DNA from: an uncultured Clostridia bacterium
GTDB taxonomy: Bacteria; Bacillota; Clostridia; Christensenellales; Borkfalkiaceae
Assembly: GCA_934273135.1 (NCBI GenBank)
Contig: CAKQSU010000056.1
Coordinates: 1-7,103 of the forward strand
Length of the DNA stretch: 7,103 nt
Direction: 5' to 3'
The translations under genes and the position numbers were made by a program. Positions 6,354-7,103 of this stretch are shown here, in pieces; the stretch's first letter is position 1; each line of letters starts with the position of its first letter. Under the pieces are notes generated by a model. It did not search any database. It had not been told where the DNA came from and saw nothing but the letters and a program-made list of their open reading frames with translations.

Positions 6354-7103
6354 TCAGTCTTTCAACGCCTCAACGGCGGAATAAATTTTAGAATTGCTTA
6401 ACTCTTTTCCGTCACATTTTTTAACGACGAGCCTTCCGTCCTCAAATGCGACAAATCCGAGTTCGACAAACACTTCGGTCACGAAAACGACCTGCATTTT
6501 TTTAAAGCCCAAACGGCTTACGGAAGCAAACTCCACGCTTGAAAAAATCTTTTTGCCGCGTGAATTTTTCAGTTCTTTGTAAACCTCGGCGAAAACCGAA
6601 CGGTCGACGGAAAGTTTTTTGTAATCGAACGCATAAGAATCGCTTGCGACAATTTTTTCTTCGCCGAAAAAGTCAAACGGCGCGCCGAGCGGACGGTCGA
6701 GATAAATAACCTTTTTAAACCCCGTAATCTCGCTTTTTAGCGGCGCAACGACAAGATTGTTCCTTAAATTCCTTTCGTCGGACGCGTAAACGGTTTTGTC
6801 GAGAGGAACAAGAAAAGGATATTTTGAAACGGCAAGCGGATTGTACAGCGCGAAAATCGTTCCGTAACAATCTTCGCTCGCCTTTTTTGCCTCGTTTTCG
6901 ACCTCTTCGGCGGGCTTAAAGGCAGTTATATTGTCCGTTTTTGCGGTATTAAGGCTTACCCGAAAGGCTTCCAAAACCACCTTTTCGGTAGGATTAACGG
7001 CAAATTCCACGTCTTTTACGTAGCCTTTGAGATACTCCTTGCCGTTGAAAAACGAAACGCCCGGCTCAAACAGTATCTTTTTGTCCGCGCCCGAGCTTAA
7101 AAG
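6354..7103 (-). CDS. recJ: Single-stranded-DNA-specific exonuclease RecJ, C-terminal 249 residues
   Basis: RecJ is a 5'-to-3' single-strand DNA exonuclease of recombinational and mismatch repair. The window edge removes the N-terminal DHH and DHHA1 catalytic domains, so the call rests on the C terminus and on synteny. The visible frame begins LLSSGADKKILFEPGVSFFN and continues through GKEYLKGYVKDVEF, which resembles the end of the RecJ OB-fold domain. The remaining ~200 residues resemble the extra C-terminal domain of Firmicutes RecJ, including a segment with VYKELK and the final ELGFVAFEDGRLVV...GKELSNSKIY. There is no initiation codon to choose: the GTG at 7010 is internal, and the frame stays open to 7103. 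It abuts relA with a one-base gap; recJ upstream of relA is conserved in Firmicutes, usually with apt between them, which is missing here. Confidence 0.87.
   Translation of the reverse strand, partial: LLSSGADKKILFEPGVSFFNGKEYLKGYVKDVEFAVNPTEKVVLEAFRVSLNTAKTDNITAFKPAEEVENEAKKASEDCYGTIFALYNPLAVSKYPFLVPLDKTVYASDERNLRNNLVVAPLKSEITGFKKVIYLDRPLGAPFDFFGEEKIVASDSYAFDYKKLSVDRSVFAEVYKELKNSRGKKIFSSVEFASVSRLGFKKMQVVFVTEVFVELGFVAFEDGRLVVKKCDGKELSNSKIYSAVEALKD

Noticed and set aside
1..7103. Mobile elements, CRISPR, tRNA genes, phage or defence genes
   Set aside because: I saw no repeat array, transposase or integrase signature, tRNA-like cloverleaf or defence-related domain; nearly all of the window is filled by core genes.

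Overview
The window is a compact stretch of core bacterial chromosome with every supported gene on the minus strand, so transcription runs from position 7103 towards position 1. The gene content (bifunctional Rel, a HemZ-type radical-SAM protein, a Firmicutes-style RecJ C-terminal region), the strong purine-rich ribosome sites of rpsO and pnp, and the gene order recJ-relA-(hydrolase)-hemZ point to an anaerobic Firmicute, most likely an uncultured member of the Clostridia. The taxonomic call is an inference from synteny and protein style, not from a marker search.

Layout in the direction of transcription: (1) 7103-6354, the 3' third of recJ, cut by the window edge; (2) 6352-4217, a full-length bifunctional relA/rel gene starting one base after recJ stops; (3) 4187-3567, a small metallo-beta-lactamase-fold hydrolase; (4) 3576-2227, hemZ, overlapping the hydrolase gene by 10 bases; (5) a 160-base intergenic region with a strong sigma-A-type promoter and a GC-rich leader; (6) 2066-1803, rpsO (ribosomal protein S15); (7) an intrinsic terminator at 1796-1769; (8) 1686-1, pnp (polynucleotide phosphorylase), cut by the window edge before its KH and S1 domains.

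Two transcription units are suggested. recJ-relA-hydrolase-hemZ is tightly packed (1-base gap, 29-base gap, 10-base overlap) with weak ribosome sites, consistent with a polycistronic, translationally coupled operon. rpsO-pnp has its own promoter, good ribosome sites and an internal terminator that probably acts as an attenuator, matching the classical rpsO-pnp arrangement of many bacteria. The first unit joins DNA repair, the stringent response and small-molecule metabolism; the second joins ribosome assembly and RNA turnover.

Nothing resembling a mobile element, CRISPR array, phage gene, tRNA or novel multi-gene system was seen. The part most worth a second look is the rpsO leader (2152-2067), which can be hand-folded into a three-way junction with a loop complementary to the Shine-Dalgarno sequence, as would fit S15 autoregulation. 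The junction of the two conserved gene blocks and the apparent absence of apt and dtd around relA are secondary points of interest.
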